Source: Sphingomonas glacialis
GTDB taxonomy: Bacteria; Pseudomonadota; Alphaproteobacteria; Sphingomonadales; Sphingomonadaceae
Length of the DNA: 64,000 nt
Direction of reading: 5' to 3'
Assembly (NCBI RefSeq): GCF_014653575.1
Contig: NZ_BNAQ01000002.1
Location: forward strand, 310,001 to 374,000
The notes below the pieces were generated by a model. That model saw only the letters and a list, made by a program, of their open reading frames with translations. It made no database searches and was not told the origin of the DNA. How positions within the stretch are numbered: the first letter of the stretch is position 1; the number at the start of each line of letters is the position of its first letter. A program made the translations under genes and the position numbers. Of this stretch, positions 56,161 through 64,000 are shown piece by piece.

Positions 56161-57687
56161 ATGAGTGCATTTGGGCGTCGACCTGGCATGGCGGGCGCGA
56201 GCGCGAGACCCGCGTTCGGCGTGGCACGCCCGATGCAGGGCGGTGGTTCGCGTCCGGCGGATGGCGAATCGGCTCCCGGCGCGGGCGAACAGTTCCCGCC
56301 GCTGCCCGGTGGCCTCGACCCCGAGCCGCTCGGCACGATGCCAGGTACGCAGCAGGACGCAATGCAGCGCCTTGCCGACCGCCAGGCGTTGTCGGGCGAA
56401 TCGGGCAGCTCGAAGGTCGAGGGCTTCGAAAGCTCGATCCACAAGATCAAGGAGCAGGTCCTCCCGCGCTTGCTCGAACGCGTCGATCCCGAGGCGGCGG
56501 CAACGCTCGACAAGGATGAGCTCGCCGAGGAATTCCGCCCGATCATCGGCGAAGTGCTCGCCGAGCTGAAGCTGACGCTCAACCGGCGCGAACAGTTCGC
56601 ACTCGAAAAGGTGCTGGTCGACGAATTGCTCGGCCTGGGACCGCTCGAGGAATTGCTCGCCGATCCGAACATCACCGACATCATGGTGAACGGCCCCGAG
56701 CAGACCTATGTCGAGCGCAAGGGCAAACTCGAACTCGCGCAGATCCAGTTCCGCGACGAGGAGCACCTCTTCCAGATCGCGCAGCGCATCTGCAACTCGG
56801 TCGGCCGCCGCGTCGATCAGACCACGCCACTCGCCGACGCCCGCTTGAAGGACGGCTCGCGCGTCAACGTCATCGTGCCGCCGCTGTCGCTGCGCGGCAC
56901 CGCGATCTCGATTCGTAAATTCTCCGCCAAGCCGATCACGCTCGACATGATGGCAGGCTTCGGCTCGATGAGCCCGAAGATGGCGACCGCGCTGAAGATC
57001 GCCGGCGCGTGTCGCTTCAACGTCGTCATCTCGGGCGGTACCGGCTCGGGCAAGACGACGATGCTCAACGCGCTGTCGAAGATGATCGACCCGGGCGAGC
57101 GCGTGCTGACGATCGAGGACGCGGCCGAATTACGGCTCCAGCAGCCGCACTGGCTCCCGCTCGAAACGCGCCCCGCCAACCTCGAGGGCCAGGGCGAGAT
57201 CAGCATCCGCGATCTCGTCAAGAACGCGCTGCGTATGCGCCCGGATCGCATCATCCTCGGCGAAATTCGTGGGTCCGAGTGTTTCGACATGCTCGCGGCC
57301 ATGAACACCGGTCACGACGGCTCGATGTGTACGCTCCACGCCAACTCCCCGCGCGAGGCGCTCGCGCGTATGGAGAACATGGTGATGATGTCCGACATCA
57401 AGGTGCCGAAGGAAGCGATCTCGCGCCAGATCGCCGATTCGGTCGAGATGATCATCCAGGTGAAGCGCCTGCGCGATGGCTCGCGCCGCGTGACCAACGT
57501 GACCGAAGTGATCGGCATGGAAGGCCCGGTGATCGTCACGCAGGAGCTCTTCAAGTTCGAATATCTCGACGAATCGGCCGACGGGAAGATCATCGGCGAA
57601 TATCGCTCGATGGGCCTGCGGCCGTATACGCTCGAAAAGGCGCGGACCTTCGGGTTCGACCAGGCGTATCTCGAGGCGTGCCTGTAA
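56161..57687 (+). CDS. cpaF: CpaF/TadA-type secretion ATPase
   Basis: 508 residues. A Gly/Pro-rich N-terminus (1-70) leads to the helical domain with EQFALEKVLVDELLGLGPLE and ITDIMVNGPEQTYVERKGKL. ATPase core: Walker A SGGTGSGKTTMLNAL, Asp box and IEDAAELRLQQPHW, Walker B-like DRIILGEIRGSECFDML, His box GHDGSMCTLHANSPREALAR. Hexameric ATPase of Tad/Flp pilus assembly. The other cpa/tad genes are not adjacent, which is unusual; the operon context gives no partner. Confidence 0.93.
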   Translation: MSAFGRRPGMAGASARPAFGVARPMQGGGSRPADGESAPGAGEQFPPLPGGLDPEPLGTMPGTQQDAMQRLADRQALSGESGSSKVEGFESSIHKIKEQVLPRLLERVDPEAAATLDKDELAEEFRPIIGEVLAELKLTLNRREQFALEKVLVDELLGLGPLEELLADPNITDIMVNGPEQTYVERKGKLELAQIQFRDEEHLFQIAQRICNSVGRRVDQTTPLADARLKDGSRVNVIVPPLSLRGTAISIRKFSAKPITLDMMAGFGSMSPKMATALKIAGACRFNVVISGGTGSGKTTMLNALSKMIDPGERVLTIEDAAELRLQQPHWLPLETRPANLEGQGEISIRDLVKNALRMRPDRIILGEIRGSECFDMLAAMNTGHDGSMCTLHANSPREALARMENMVMMSDIKVPKEAISRQIADSVEMIIQVKRLRDGSRRVTNVTEVIGMEGPVIVTQELFKFEYLDESADGKIIGEYRSMGLRPYTLEKARTFGFDQAYLEACL

Positions 57688-57733
57688 GGCGGGCAGGTAA
57701 CGGCCGCTTAGGCGCGAGCGCGACCACCAATTT

Positions 57734-57817
57734 CCGTTCGGGCTGAGCCTGTCGAAGCCCCGCGCACGCCAGCCGCCCGCAGCGGAGAAGGCCCTTCGAC
57801 AGGCTCAGGGCGAACGG
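57734..57817. repeat. Family C paired palindrome downstream of cpaF
   Basis: CCGTTCGGGCTGAGCCTGTC with GAAG at 57734, right arm CTTCGACAGGCTCAGGGCGA with ACGG ending 57817. Lies between convergent cpaF and the small membrane protein. Confidence 0.85.
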
Positions 57818-57852
57818 GGTTTAGGTTCCGCGCAAGCGAGCGAACCCGCTTG

Positions 57853-58032
57853 CTACCCGTGCTGCGCGATGATCGCGCATCCCGCCGCCGCGATCAGCGC
57901 GAACATCTGCATCGAGCGCCAATCGACCCAGCCGACGCGGTCGAGATCATCGCGCCGGTCGCGCCGCCAATCGGCGACTCCGGCGAGCACCGCGACCACC
58001 ACCGCGACGCCCGCTCCGATCCACCACAGCAT
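57853..58032 (-). CDS. 59-residue membrane protein downstream of phaR
   Basis: Begins MLWWIGAGVAVVVAVLAGVA at ATG 58032 and has a second hydrophobic helix near the end (MFALIAAAGCAIIAQHG), joined by DWRRDRRDDLDRVGWVDWRS. Two membrane helices with a short charged loop. ATG lies three bases after the phaR stop, so it is probably translated from the phaR message. I do not recognise a function. Too short to be found by length alone, but composition, start spacing and clean stop support it. Confidence 0.65.
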   Translation of the reverse strand: MLWWIGAGVAVVVAVLAGVADWRRDRRDDLDRVGWVDWRSMQMFALIAAAGCAIIAQHG

Positions 58033-58035
58033 GCC

Positions 58036-58617
58036 TCAGTCGCCGAGCTTCTCGATCTTTTCGTTCAACCGGCCAAGTTCGGCCTTGAGCGCGGCGATCT
58101 CGTCATCCTTGCTCATCGCGGCAGCCGGAGCAGGCTTGGCCGCCCCACCGGGCACAGCGCCGGGCTTGAACGCCGCGGTCGCCGCTTCGAACATCGCCAT
58201 GTTCTGCTTGGCGATCTCGGCGAACGGCGTGTTGGCGAAGGGCGACTGCGCGAACGCGCCCTCGACCGCCGACTTGAACTGCTGCTGGTTGTGGCGGAAG
58301 CTGTCCATCGACGCCTCGAGATAGCCCGGCACCATCGCCTGCATCGAATCGCCATACATCGCGATCAGCTGGCGCAGGAAGTTGACCGGCAACATCGTCT
58401 GGCCGCGCTGTTCCTCTTCCATGATGATCTGGGTAAGGATGTTGTGCGTGATGTCTTCTTCGGTCTTCGCGTCGAGCACCTTGAAGTCGCGCCCCTCGCG
58501 CGTCATCGCGGCGAGATGTTCGAGGGTGATGTAGGAAGACGTCTCGGTATTGTAGAGCCGGCGGTTCGCATACTTCTTGATCGTCACCGGGCCGTCGCCC
58601 GGAATGGTCTTTTTCAT
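58036..58617 (-). CDS. phaR: Polyhydroxyalkanoate synthesis repressor PhaR
   Basis: 193 residues from ATG 58617 (MKKTIPGDGPVTIKKYANRR). N-terminal DNA-binding domain with IKKYANRRLYNTETSSYITL and DAKTEEDITHNILTQIIMEE, followed by the PHB accumulation domain (LPVNFLRQLIAMYGDSMQAM, SMDSFRHNQQQFK). The C-terminus is Ala/Pro-rich then a short coiled coil (DDEIAALKAELGRLNEKIEK). It senses PHA polymer and represses phasin and related genes. Divergent from the PhaC-like gene with 20 bases between starts. Confidence 0.96.
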   Translation of the reverse strand: MKKTIPGDGPVTIKKYANRRLYNTETSSYITLEHLAAMTREGRDFKVLDAKTEEDITHNILTQIIMEEEQRGQTMLPVNFLRQLIAMYGDSMQAMVPGYLEASMDSFRHNQQQFKSAVEGAFAQSPFANTPFAEIAKQNMAMFEAATAAFKPGAVPGGAAKPAPAAAMSKDDEIAALKAELGRLNEKIEKLGD

Positions 58618-58637
58618 GCAGAAGGGCTCCCCGACGA

Positions 58638-59717
58638 ATGTTTGGCCAGAACCTACCACCAATTATTACCGCATCGCAACACGGCCCGCGTCCGCTACCC
58701 TTATTCCTCGAAATGCTGCTTGCCGAGACCGCGACCGAACCCGATCGCCGCGTCGCAGCACTGGCGGGACTGCGCGCGTATCAGGACGCGCCGCGCGGTC
58801 GCGTGCGCAAGCCGATGCCGGCGCGCTACCGAAAAGGGAAAGCACGGCTGCGCGATTACGGCGCGAAGGGCGCGACCGGGCGCGCGATCGTGTTCGTGCC
58901 GTCGCTGATCAATCCGCCGCACATCCTCGATTTGCTGCCCGACGTCTCTCTGCTCCGCTGGCTGGCCGCGCAAGGCCACCGCCCCTTCCTGCTCGACTGG
59001 GGGACGCAAGCCCCGGCGGGGCGCGCGCTCGATCTCGACGCGCATGTCACGCGCGTGCTGCTGCCGCTGATCGCCAAGTTCGACTCGCCGCCGATCCTCG
59101 TCGGCTATTGTCTCGGCGGCACGCTGGCGCTTGCCGCCGCCTGCCTCGCCGAAGTCGCGGGATTGGCGCTGATCGCCGCGCCGTGGCATTTCGCTGGCTT
59201 CGGCGAGGCGGCGCGCGCCGATATGGCGGGCTTGTGGGCGTCGGCCAAACCCGCGTGCGAGGCGATGGGGCTCGTGCCCATGGAAGTGCTGCAAGCGGGC
59301 TTCTGGCGGCTCGACCCGGCGCGAACGGTCGCCAAATACGAATCGTTCGCCGCGCTCGACCCCGACAGCGCCGCGGCGCAGCGCTTCATCGCGATGGAGG
59401 ATTGGGCGAATGGCGGCGCCCCCCTGCCCTATGCCGCCGGACGACAATTGTTCGAGCATTGTATCGCCCACGACGTGCCCGGCAGCGGCGGCTGGCAGAT
59501 CGCGGGCACCACGATCGCCCCCGCGGCGCTGCACTGCCCGAGCGTCGACTTCGTCTCGCGCAACGACCGTATCGTGCCCGCCGCCACCGCCGCCGATCTC
59601 GCCGACCGCCACGATCTCGGCGCGGGGCATGTCGGGATGATCGTCGGCAGCGGCGCCCGCGCGCAGCTGTGGGAGCCGCTCGCGGGGTGGTTAAACGCGT
59701 GTTCCCCGGCTAGATAG
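58638..59717 (+). CDS. PhaC-like alpha/beta hydrolase (putative PHA synthase or depolymerase)
   Basis: 359 residues. Lipase-like box with Cys nucleophile C158 in [15 protein letters not shown], the G-x-C-x-G-G of PHA synthases; Asp in [12 protein letters not shown] and His in [11 protein letters not shown] follow in order. [20 protein letters not shown] and [20 protein letters not shown] also match PhaC. Length is that of class III PhaC rather than class I. It is divergent from phaR and followed by an acetyl-CoA acetyltransferase, supporting PHA metabolism, but a phaB reductase is not seen here. Confidence 0.8.
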   Translation: MFGQNLPPIITASQHGPRPLPLFLEMLLAETATEPDRRVAALAGLRAYQDAPRGRVRKPMPARYRKGKARLRDYGAKGATGRAIVFVPSLINPPHILDLLPDVSLLRWLAAQGHRPFLLDWGTQAPAGRALDLDAHVTRVLLPLIAKFDSPPILVGYCLGGTLALAAACLAEVAGLALIAAPWHFAGFGEAARADMAGLWASAKPACEAMGLVPMEVLQAGFWRLDPARTVAKYESFAALDPDSAAAQRFIAMEDWANGGAPLPYAAGRQLFEHCIAHDVPGSGGWQIAGTTIAPAALHCPSVDFVSRNDRIVPAATAADLADRHDLGAGHVGMIVGSGARAQLWEPLAGWLNACSPAR

Positions 59718-59746
59718 CGGCCACACCCTACCGCCGGAGCAGAGCC

Positions 59747-60919
59747 ATGCAGGACATCGTCATCACCGCCGCCAAGCGCACGCCCGTCGGCAGCTTCCTC
59801 GGCGCGTTCGCCGGAACGCCGGCGCACGAGCTCGGCCGGATCGCGATCGAGGCGGCGCTCGCGCAGGCCGGTGTCGCGGGTGACGAAGTCTCCGAGGTCA
59901 TCCTCGGCCAGGTGCTGACCGCCGGCCAAGGGCAGAACCCGGCGCGCCAGGCGGCAATGGCCGCAGGCGTACCCAAGGAAATCCCTGCCTGGGGCGTCAA
60001 CCAGGTGTGCGGTTCGGGCTTGCGCGCGGTGGCGCTGGCGGCGCAGTCGATCGCGTGCGGCGATGCGCGCATCATGGTCGCGGGCGGGCAGGAATCGATG
60101 TCGCTCAGCGCGCACGCACAGAACCTGCGCGGCGGTACCAAGATGGGCAACGTCACGCTGGTCGACACGATGATCAGCGACGGGCTGACCGACGTGTTCA
60201 ACAACTATCACATGGGCATCACTGCCGAGAATCTCGCCGAGCAGTACCAGATCTCGCGCGAGGCACAGGACGTGTTCGCGGTCCGCTCGCAAAACCTCGC
60301 CGAAGCCGCCCGCACCGCCGGCCGCTTTCGCGACGAGATCGCGCCCGTCACGATCAAGGGCCGCAAGGGCGACACGATCGTCGCGGACGACGAATATATC
60401 CGCGCCGGGGCGACGCTCGAGAGCGTTGCCGGCCTGCGCCCGGCGTTCAAGAAGGACGGCACCGTCACCGCGGCCAATGCGAGCGGCCTCAACGACGGCG
60501 CCGCCGCGCTGGTGCTGATGACGCGCGCCGAGGCCGAGACGCGTGGAAGCCCGATTCTCGCACGGATCGCGAGCTGGGCGTCGGCCGGGGTCGATCCGTC
60601 GATCATGGGGATCGGCCCCGTCCCCGCGACTCGCCGCGCGCTCGAAAAGGCCGGGTGGAGCATTGGCGATCTCGACCTGATCGAAGCGAACGAAGCGTTT
60701 GCCGCGCAGGCGCTGTCGGTCGGCAAGGAACTCGGCTGGGATCCCGAGCGCGTCAACGTCAACGGCGGTGCGATCGCGATCGGCCACCCGATCGGCGCCT
60801 CGGGCGCGCGCGTGCTGACGACGCTGCTGTACGAGATGGCCAAGCGCGATGTGCACAAGGGTCTGGCAACGCTTTGTATTGGCGGCGGAATGGGAATTGC
60901 GGTCTGCGTCGAGCGGTAA
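59747..60919 (+). CDS. phaA: Acetyl-CoA C-acetyltransferase (thiolase)
   Basis: 390 residues. Thiolase fold with the acyl-accepting C88 in [16 protein letters not shown]347 in [14 protein letters not shown] and C377 in [35 protein letters not shown] and [12 protein letters not shown] are further signatures. Biosynthetic thiolase by loop pattern; it joins two acetyl-CoA for PHA or works in beta-oxidation. Thirty bases after the PhaC-like gene, on the same strand, so one transcript is likely. Confidence 0.95.
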   Translation: MQDIVITAAKRTPVGSFLGAFAGTPAHELGRIAIEAALAQAGVAGDEVSEVILGQVLTAGQGQNPARQAAMAAGVPKEIPAWGVNQVCGSGLRAVALAAQSIACGDARIMVAGGQESMSLSAHAQNLRGGTKMGNVTLVDTMISDGLTDVFNNYHMGITAENLAEQYQISREAQDVFAVRSQNLAEAARTAGRFRDEIAPVTIKGRKGDTIVADDEYIRAGATLESVAGLRPAFKKDGTVTAANASGLNDGAAALVLMTRAEAETRGSPILARIASWASAGVDPSIMGIGPVPATRRALEKAGWSIGDLDLIEANEAFAAQALSVGKELGWDPERVNVNGGAIAIGHPIGASGARVLTTLLYEMAKRDVHKGLATLCIGGGMGIAVCVER

Positions 60920-61043
60920 GACCGTGAGCGGTACCACCGATCCGGCCACATGTTGCATTACTGCCACATTTAGTTACATTCTGAACCGCTCAGTCATCAA
61001 ACGTTCATGTAGCCTTGCGTGAGCCGCGCAAAAAAGTTTCAAT

Positions 61044-61083
61044 GCCCCACTGTCAAGGCAAACAAGCCGAAAACAAGTGGGGC
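61044..61083 (+). promoter_or_regulatory. Dyad that could mask the receptor gene's ribosome-binding site
   Basis: GCCCCACT (61044-61051) is the perfect complement of AGTGGGGC (61076-61083), which holds the only purine-rich ribosome-binding candidate before the ATG at 61090. The loop would be 24 bases. Confidence 0.35.
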
Positions 61084-61089
61084 CTATAT

Positions 61090-64000
61090 ATGAACATCAA
61101 GAAGCTTATGGGCGCGACTGCGCTCGTTGGCGTTCTGGCGGCATTCCCGTCGATCGCCTTGGCGCAGACCGCGCCGGTTGGTACCACCACCGACGCTGGT
61201 CAGGCCGATGACCAGGATGCAGCATCGAACAAGGAAATCATCGTTACGGGTTCGCGCATTTCGCGGCCGAACGACAATTCCTCGGTCCCGATCAGCAGCG
61301 TCAGCGCCCAGGAACTGCGCCAGACCGCGCAGGTCTCGATCGGCGACGTGCTTAACGACCTTCCGCAGCTGCAGAGCACCTTCAGCCAGTCGAACTCGAC
61401 TCGCTTCCTCGGCACCGCGGGTCTCAACCTGCTCGATCTGCGCGGTCTCGGCACGCAGCGTACGCTCGTGCTCGTCAACGGCCGTCGCCACGTCGGTTCG
61501 GACGTGCTCAGCAACGCCGTGTCGCCCGACACGAACACCTTCCCGACCGATCTGATCGAGCGCGTCGACGTCGTCACCGGCGGCAACTCGGCAGTCTACG
61601 GTTCGGACGCGCTCGCGGGCGTCGTCAACTTCGTGCTCAAGGATCACTTCCAGGGCCTTCAGGTCCGCGGCCAAGGCGGCATCTCGCAATATGGCGATGC
61701 CGGCACCTATTATGGCAGCGTCCTCGCCGGCAAGAACTTCGCTGACGGCCGCGGCAACATCGCGATCGATCTCGAATATGCGCGCCAAAACATCTTGTAC
61801 GCGTCCGATCGTACGCGCCTGCGCACGGCATCGGGCTTCGTCACCGTCGACACCGATCAGCCCGGTCTCGGCACCACGCAGCCGAACCTGACCATCAACA
61901 ATGACGGCAACCCGGATGCGTCGTTCTTCCACGACATCCGCAGCTCGACGATCAGCGATGGCGGCCTCGTCTCCTTCGCCGGCCCGCTCAGCGCAACCGC
62001 AACCGCACCGTGCGGCCGCGACAAGGACGGCCGCGCCTTCACTTGCAACTTCCTGTTCCAGCCCGATGGCACGCTCGTCGCCCAGACGGGAACGCGCGTC
62101 GGCATCTCCGGCGGCAGCGCAACGGGCCCGAGCGCAACGCCGGCCGGCAGCTTCATCGGCGGCAACGGCAACACGCGTCGTGAGGGCGAGCTCGTCCAGA
62201 TCACGCCGGCGCTCAACCGCTACTCGGCGAACCTGATCGGCCACTTCGAAGTCTCGCCAGCGTTCGTTCCGTTCATCGAAGCCAAGTATGTCCGCACAGA
62301 CTCGTACGGTCAGGGCGGTAGCGGCCCGGCGTTCTTCACCGGTTCGACGATCGGTGGATTGTATGAGCGCCCGCGCCTCGACAACCCGTATCTGAGCGCG
62401 CAGGCACGTGGTGTGATCGCAGCTCAAGCGTTGGCTTCGATCGCCAACGGCCAGAGCCCTACCACCGGCGCAGCAATCTCCGCGGCAACGGCAGCAACAC
62501 TGACCACGCAGGTCAACAACGGCAGCTATCGCTTCATCCTGCGCAAGAATCTCACCGATTTGGGGGTTCGCTCCGAGCAGGCCAAGCGTGAGACGTATCG
62601 CTTCGTTGGCGGCGTCAAGGGCGTGTTCAACAAGGACTGGAACTACGAAGTCTCGGTCAACTACGGCGAGTTCGACGAAAAGACGAAGGTCCTTGGCAAC
62701 GTCAACGTCCAGCGTGAACTGCTCGCGCTCGACACGACGCGCAACGCCGCCGGCCAGATCGTCTGCGCCGCGCAGATCGACCCGACCCGTGCGATCGATT
62801 ACGGCAACGTGCCGAACCAGACGACGCTCAACGCCGACATCGCGGCGTGCCAGCCGCTGAACCCGTTCGGCCTTGGCAGCCCGTCGGCGGCGGCCAAGAA
62901 CTACATCCTCCAGAACACGATTTCGTCGGGCAAGATCACGCAGCTCGACATCAACGCGTTCGTTGGCGGTAACACCGGTCAGTTCTTCAACCTGCCAGGC
63001 GGCCCGGTCGGCTTCGCAGTCGGCGGCGAATATCGTCGTGAGACGGCCTATTATCGTCAGGATCCACTCGTAGAGAACGGCTACACCTTCTATAACTCGA
63101 TCCCGGTTTTCAACCCGACCGCGTTCGAAGTGAAGGAAGCCTATGGCGAGCTCCGCTTGCCGTTCCTGAAGAACCTGCCCTTCGCCGAATCGCTCGAGGT
63201 CGATGCCGCAGGCCGGATCTCGAACTACAAGGGCTCAGCGGGCACAACCTACACGTACAATGTCGGTGGTGACTGGGCGCCCATCAGCGACATCCGCTTC
63301 CGCGTACAATATGCGCGCTCGGTGCGTGCACCGAACCTATCGGATCTGTACTCGCCGCAGAGCCAGAACTTTGCGCCGGGCTTTGGTGATCCGTGTTCAG
63401 CCGTAAACATCGCAAGCGGGACTCAATATCGCGCTGCCAACTGCACCGCGGCAGGCATCCCGACCGGCGGTGCAAACCCGTACAACTTCCAATATTCGCA
63501 GTCGCTGCAGATCGTGAGCGGCGGCAATCCTAACCTAAGCCCCGAAACCTCGGACTCTTACACCTACGGTGTGGTGCTCAAGCCACGGTTCGTGCCGGGT
63601 CTGACGATCTCGGTCGATTACTACAAGATTCGGGTCAACAACGTGATCACCGCGCCGTCGGCGCAGGGAATCGTAAACAGCTGCTACGATTCGCCGACCA
63701 CGAACAATCAGTTCTGCGCCCTGTTCAAGCGTGACAACGCATCCGGCGCGGTGACGGGCAACCCGTTCCGGATCATCGAAGGCAGCCTGCAGCAAACGGT
63801 GCTAAACTACGCCAAGCTCGCGGTGAGTGGTATCGACGTCGATGTCGCCTATTCGCACAAGTTCGGCGACGTGACGCTCGGCGCCCATGCGGTCTACACA
63901 CACGCAACGCAGAAGAACTCGTACACCGATCCGACCCAGCCCGGCTTCGCCGATACCACGCTGGGCGAGCTTGGTGCGCCGCGCGATGCGGCAAACCTGA
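61090..64000 (+). CDS. TonB-dependent outer membrane receptor, C-terminus missing
   Basis: 970 codons are visible and the frame is open at the window edge. Signal peptide MNIKKLMGATALVGVLAAFP then SIALAQ. Plug domain: TonB box-like KEIIVTGSRISRPN (48-61), VSAQELRQTAQVSIGDVLND, RGLGTQRTLVLVNGRRHVG, and ERVDVVTGGNSAVYGSDALA. Barrel strands follow, with VQYARSVRAPNLSDLYSPQS near 750. These receptors import siderophores, B12, or in sphingomonads often sugars and oligosaccharides; the substrate is unknown. The preceding 170 bases show no repeat. Confidence 0.95.
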   Translation, partial: MNIKKLMGATALVGVLAAFPSIALAQTAPVGTTTDAGQADDQDAASNKEIIVTGSRISRPNDNSSVPISSVSAQELRQTAQVSIGDVLNDLPQLQSTFSQSNSTRFLGTAGLNLLDLRGLGTQRTLVLVNGRRHVGSDVLSNAVSPDTNTFPTDLIERVDVVTGGNSAVYGSDALAGVVNFVLKDHFQGLQVRGQGGISQYGDAGTYYGSVLAGKNFADGRGNIAIDLEYARQNILYASDRTRLRTASGFVTVDTDQPGLGTTQPNLTINNDGNPDASFFHDIRSSTISDGGLVSFAGPLSATATAPCGRDKDGRAFTCNFLFQPDGTLVAQTGTRVGISGGSATGPSATPAGSFIGGNGNTRREGELVQITPALNRYSANLIGHFEVSPAFVPFIEAKYVRTDSYGQGGSGPAFFTGSTIGGLYERPRLDNPYLSAQARGVIAAQALASIANGQSPTTGAAISAATAATLTTQVNNGSYRFILRKNLTDLGVRSEQAKRETYRFVGGVKGVFNKDWNYEVSVNYGEFDEKTKVLGNVNVQRELLALDTTRNAAGQIVCAAQIDPTRAIDYGNVPNQTTLNADIAACQPLNPFGLGSPSAAAKNYILQNTISSGKITQLDINAFVGGNTGQFFNLPGGPVGFAVGGEYRRETAYYRQDPLVENGYTFYNSIPVFNPTAFEVKEAYGELRLPFLKNLPFAESLEVDAAGRISNYKGSAGTTYTYNVGGDWAPISDIRFRVQYARSVRAPNLSDLYSPQSQNFAPGFGDPCSAVNIASGTQYRAANCTAAGIPTGGANPYNFQYSQSLQIVSGGNPNLSPETSDSYTYGVVLKPRFVPGLTISVDYYKIRVNNVITAPSAQGIVNSCYDSPTTNNQFCALFKRDNASGAVTGNPFRIIEGSLQQTVLNYAKLAVSGIDVDVAYSHKFGDVTLGAHAVYTHATQKNSYTDPTQPGFADTTLGELGAPRDAANL

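Overview
The window is a chromosomal segment of an alphaproteobacterium, most likely a member of the Sphingomonadales. This is inferred from very high G+C, gene content (NodT-type efflux lipoprotein, TonB-dependent receptor, PHA regulator PhaR, ScfR/RamB-type regulator, hrcA-grpE next to rph-rdgB-hemW, a separate atpHAGDC operon) and abundant paired palindromic repeats. No tRNA, rRNA, phage, IS element or CRISPR array was recognised.

Layout. 1-3.0 kb (minus): tripartite efflux operon, nodT-type outer membrane protein, macA-like adaptor and the first codons of a macB-like ABC exporter. 3.1-10.4 kb (minus): propionate operon pccB-scpA-bioB-(lprI-like)-pccA, which turns propionyl-CoA into succinyl-CoA and includes the biotin synthase that supplies the carboxylase cofactor. 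A RamB/PrpR-type regulator is divergent at 10.5 kb, with two TNTGCAAAT boxes in the shared gap. 12-14.6 kb: DUF805 protein, comM-like ATPase, small membrane protein. 14.6-17.9 kb (plus): rpmH-rnpA-yidD-yidC-engB, the ribosome/RNase P/membrane insertion cluster. 18-23.5 kb: osmC, clcA, gst, cupin, dapE, and a membrane-anchored SET-domain protein. 23.5-30.2 kb (minus): hybrid histidine kinase, thrC, a nucleotidyltransferase/small-protein pair, grpE, hrcA. 30.7-34.9 kb: tonB-like gene, rph-rdgB-hemW, CAP lipoprotein. 34.9-39.2 kb: LppC-like lipoprotein, rsmI, yraN, gshB, dedA. 39.3-50.7 kb: xerC, priA, secreted metallopeptidase, GAF-PilZ protein, membrane serine protease, ada, dienelactone hydrolase, chemoreceptor. 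50.9-56.0 kb: atpHAGDC. 56.2-60.9 kb: cpaF, then phaR, a PhaC-like hydrolase and an acetyl-CoA acetyltransferase (polyhydroxyalkanoate metabolism). 61.1 kb to the end: a TonB-dependent receptor cut by the window edge.

The most striking non-gene signal is a set of at least 16 paired inverted repeats of about 80-150 bp (REPIN/BIME-like) in four sequence families (called A-D here). Most are intergenic. One sits in frame inside pccA, one inside the bioB N-terminus, and family A copies carry the ribosome-binding site of pccA and dedA and the apparent start codon of yraN. Two family D copies occupy the atpA-atpG and atpD-atpC gaps and differ by changes that keep their hairpins. All boundaries were read by eye; no database search or folding program was run.
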